Source of the DNA: Peribacillus alkalitolerans
Lineage (GTDB): Bacteria > Bacillota > Bacilli > Bacillales > DSM-1321
DNA length: 64,000 nt
Direction of reading: 5' to 3'
Assembly (NCBI RefSeq): GCF_010882125.1
Contig: NZ_JAAGVZ010000010.1
Coordinates: 60,419 to 124,418 of the forward strand
Both the position numbers and the translations under genes were made by a program. Below the pieces are notes generated by a model. The model worked only from the letters and a program-made list of their open reading frames with translations, ran no database searches and had not been told where the DNA came from. This document shows positions 62,853 to 64,000 of the stretch, one piece after another. Numbering within the stretch: the first letter of the stretch is position 1; the number at the start of each line of letters is the position of its first letter.

Positions 62853-63629
62853 ATGGATTATGCTTTTATAATTACGATTTTCCTCATTGGATTTATTGGT
62901 TCATTCATATCCGGAATGGTTGGTATCGGGGGATCCATCATTAAGTACCCAATGCTTTTATACATTCCACCATTGTTCGGCTTGGCTGCGTTCAGTGCCC
63001 ATGAAGTATCTGGAATCAGTGCAGTTCAAGTGTTTTTTGCTACGATTGGTGGCGTTTGGGCTTACAGGAAAGGTGGATTCCTTAACAAGACACTAATTAT
63101 CTACATGGGAACAAGCATCTTGATTGGTAGTTTTGTAGGTAGTTATGGTTCTCGTTTCATGTCTGAGGCTGGAATTAATCTGGTTTATGGAATTCTGGCT
63201 TTGATTGCAGCGATCATGATGTTCGTGCCAAAAAAGGGATTAGACGATATTCCACTTGATCAAGTTATATTTAATAAATGGTTGGCAGCATTTTTCGCCA
63301 TTATTGTGGGTATTGGGGCAGGGATTGTGGGAGCTGCAGGCGCGTTCCTATTAGTGCCAATCATGTTGGTTGTTTTAAAGATCCCAACTAGGATGACAAT
63401 TGCCACATCATTAGCCATCACTTTTATCTCATCCATTGGTTCAACGATTGGAAAGATTACAACGGGTCAAGTAGACTATTTCCCAGCGGCAATTATGATA
63501 GTATCGAGTTTGATTGCGTCCCCTATAGGCGCAAATGTCGGTAAAAAGATGAATACAAAGATTTTACAAAACATTTTGGCAGTCTTGATTTTGGCAACAG
63601 CTATTAAAATTTGGGCTGATATTTTTTAA
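62853..63629 (+). CDS. yrkJ: TauE/SafE-family sulfite exporter (YrkJ-like)
   Basis: This 258-residue membrane protein has 7-8 helices with the paired family motifs [15 protein letters not shown] (about 20-34) and [15 protein letters not shown] (about 153-167). TauE/SafE proteins export sulfite or related organosulfur anions. In this operon it should remove sulfite made by the YrkH dioxygenase. GGGGGTG precedes the ATG. A gap of 174 bases with a small inverted repeat (near 62790-62815) separates it from yrkI, so it may have partly independent expression. Confidence 0.9.
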   Translation: MDYAFIITIFLIGFIGSFISGMVGIGGSIIKYPMLLYIPPLFGLAAFSAHEVSGISAVQVFFATIGGVWAYRKGGFLNKTLIIYMGTSILIGSFVGSYGSRFMSEAGINLVYGILALIAAIMMFVPKKGLDDIPLDQVIFNKWLAAFFAIIVGIGAGIVGAAGAFLLVPIMLVVLKIPTRMTIATSLAITFISSIGSTIGKITTGQVDYFPAAIMIVSSLIASPIGANVGKKMNTKILQNILAVLILATAIKIWADIF

Positions 63630-63634
63630 AAGAA

Positions 63635-63697
63635 AAAGACTGGGTTTATTAAGAGAGACCATTGAAGTGGACTCTTAATTGACTCAGTCTTTTTTTA
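63635..63697 (+). terminator. terminator of the sulfur operon
   Basis: AAAGACTG pairs with CAGTCTTT at the base of a long structure with an inner AAGAG/CTCTT stem, followed by a T run. Confidence 0.75.
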
Positions 63698-63730
63698 AAA
63701 ATAAAGTTAACGATCCCCGTTTTTTGGGTT

Positions 63731-64000
63731 CAGATTGAGTGAAAAGGGAATCATACGAGTTCAATGATGCCCGATTATGGTTCAGGATGAGTGAAATGGG
63801 AATCATACGAATTCAATGAAGCCCGATTATGGTTCAGGATGAGTGAAAAGGGAATCATACGAGTTCAATGAAGCCCGATTATGGTTCAGGATGAGTGAAG
63901 GGAATCATACGAATTCAATGAAGCCCGATTATGGTTCAGGATGAGTGAAAAGGGAATCATACGAGTTCAATGAAGCCCGATTATGGTTCAGGATGAGTGA
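63731..64000. repeat. 52-bp tandem repeat running off the window
   Basis: At least five copies, with GGGAATC at 63746, 63798, 63850, 63900 and 63952 (periods 52, 52, 50, 52), plus a partial sixth. Copies differ at a few positions (for example catacgaGttc versus catacgaAttc, alternating), and copy 4 has lost two A in an A run. No gene runs through it. The array continues past base 64000. Confidence 0.92.

Noticed and set aside
63731..64000. CRISPR array
   Set aside because: The whole 52-base unit repeats without unique spacers, and no cas genes are present; it is a plain tandem repeat.

Overview
The window comes from a low-GC, spore-forming member of the Bacillaceae (Bacillus sensu lato). Gene content and pairings match Bacillus subtilis: yhcT/yhcU, yhcX, pgcA/yhdB, ald with adeR, pit with its DUF47 partner, ycgR/ycgQ, the yrkE-yrkJ sulfur genes, spoVR, a LysM/GH18 spore hydrolase and a bacterial nitric oxide synthase. 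GGAGG ribosome sites, frequent GTG/TTG starts and stem-loop plus T-run terminators also fit. No rRNA, tRNA, CRISPR array or prophage was seen. The species cannot be named from the sequence.

Layout. 1-6.4 kb: an ECF sigma/anti-sigma pair with its own ECF-type promoter, a decayed VOC gene, a short-chain reductase, an atypical arginase-family protein, an Eis-like acetyltransferase, and a Nudix/cytidine deaminase-like pair. 6.5-10.8 kb: a cobalamin riboswitch with terminator ahead of a thioesterase and a class I ribonucleotide reductase. 11-15.2 kb: signal peptidase, a second ECF sigma/anti-sigma pair whose sigma gene is frameshifted, a tyrosine phosphatase and a membrane protein. 15.3-21.3 kb: an RND efflux pump and an MFS drug exporter that share palindromic operators. 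21.3-33.3 kb: proC, cystine and phosphate transport, alanine catabolism, Mn catalase, aldo/keto reductase and yhcT/yhcU. 33.5-38.9 kb: an accessory island with tiny genes, palindromic repeats and a Tn554-type tnpA-tnpB-tnpC set. 38.9-55 kb: disulfide-bond pair, alpha-glucosidase, yhcX, phosphoglucomutase, peptidase, spore hydrolase, a Zur-box-preceded permease pair, NOS, spoVR and a cold-shock gene. 55-59 kb: a Mn/Zn ABC transporter and a quinone oxidoreductase. 59.3-63.7 kb: a CstR-type persulfide operon whose repressor gene is broken by an 8-bp tandem duplication. The right edge is a 52-bp tandem repeat that runs out of the window.

How the parts connect. Several units can be read as regulated modules from visible sites: B12 sensing turns down the B12-independent ribonucleotide reductase; a zinc repressor probably controls ycgR/ycgQ; a manganese repressor may control the mnt genes; a TetR-like repressor encoded elsewhere probably controls both efflux pumps; and CstR would control the sulfur operon if it were intact. 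The two broken regulators (cstR and the second ECF sigma gene) next to intact target or partner genes are the most checkable surprises. The least explained item is a 37-residue peptide gene with a near-consensus sigma-A promoter, ribosome site and terminator beside the transposon.
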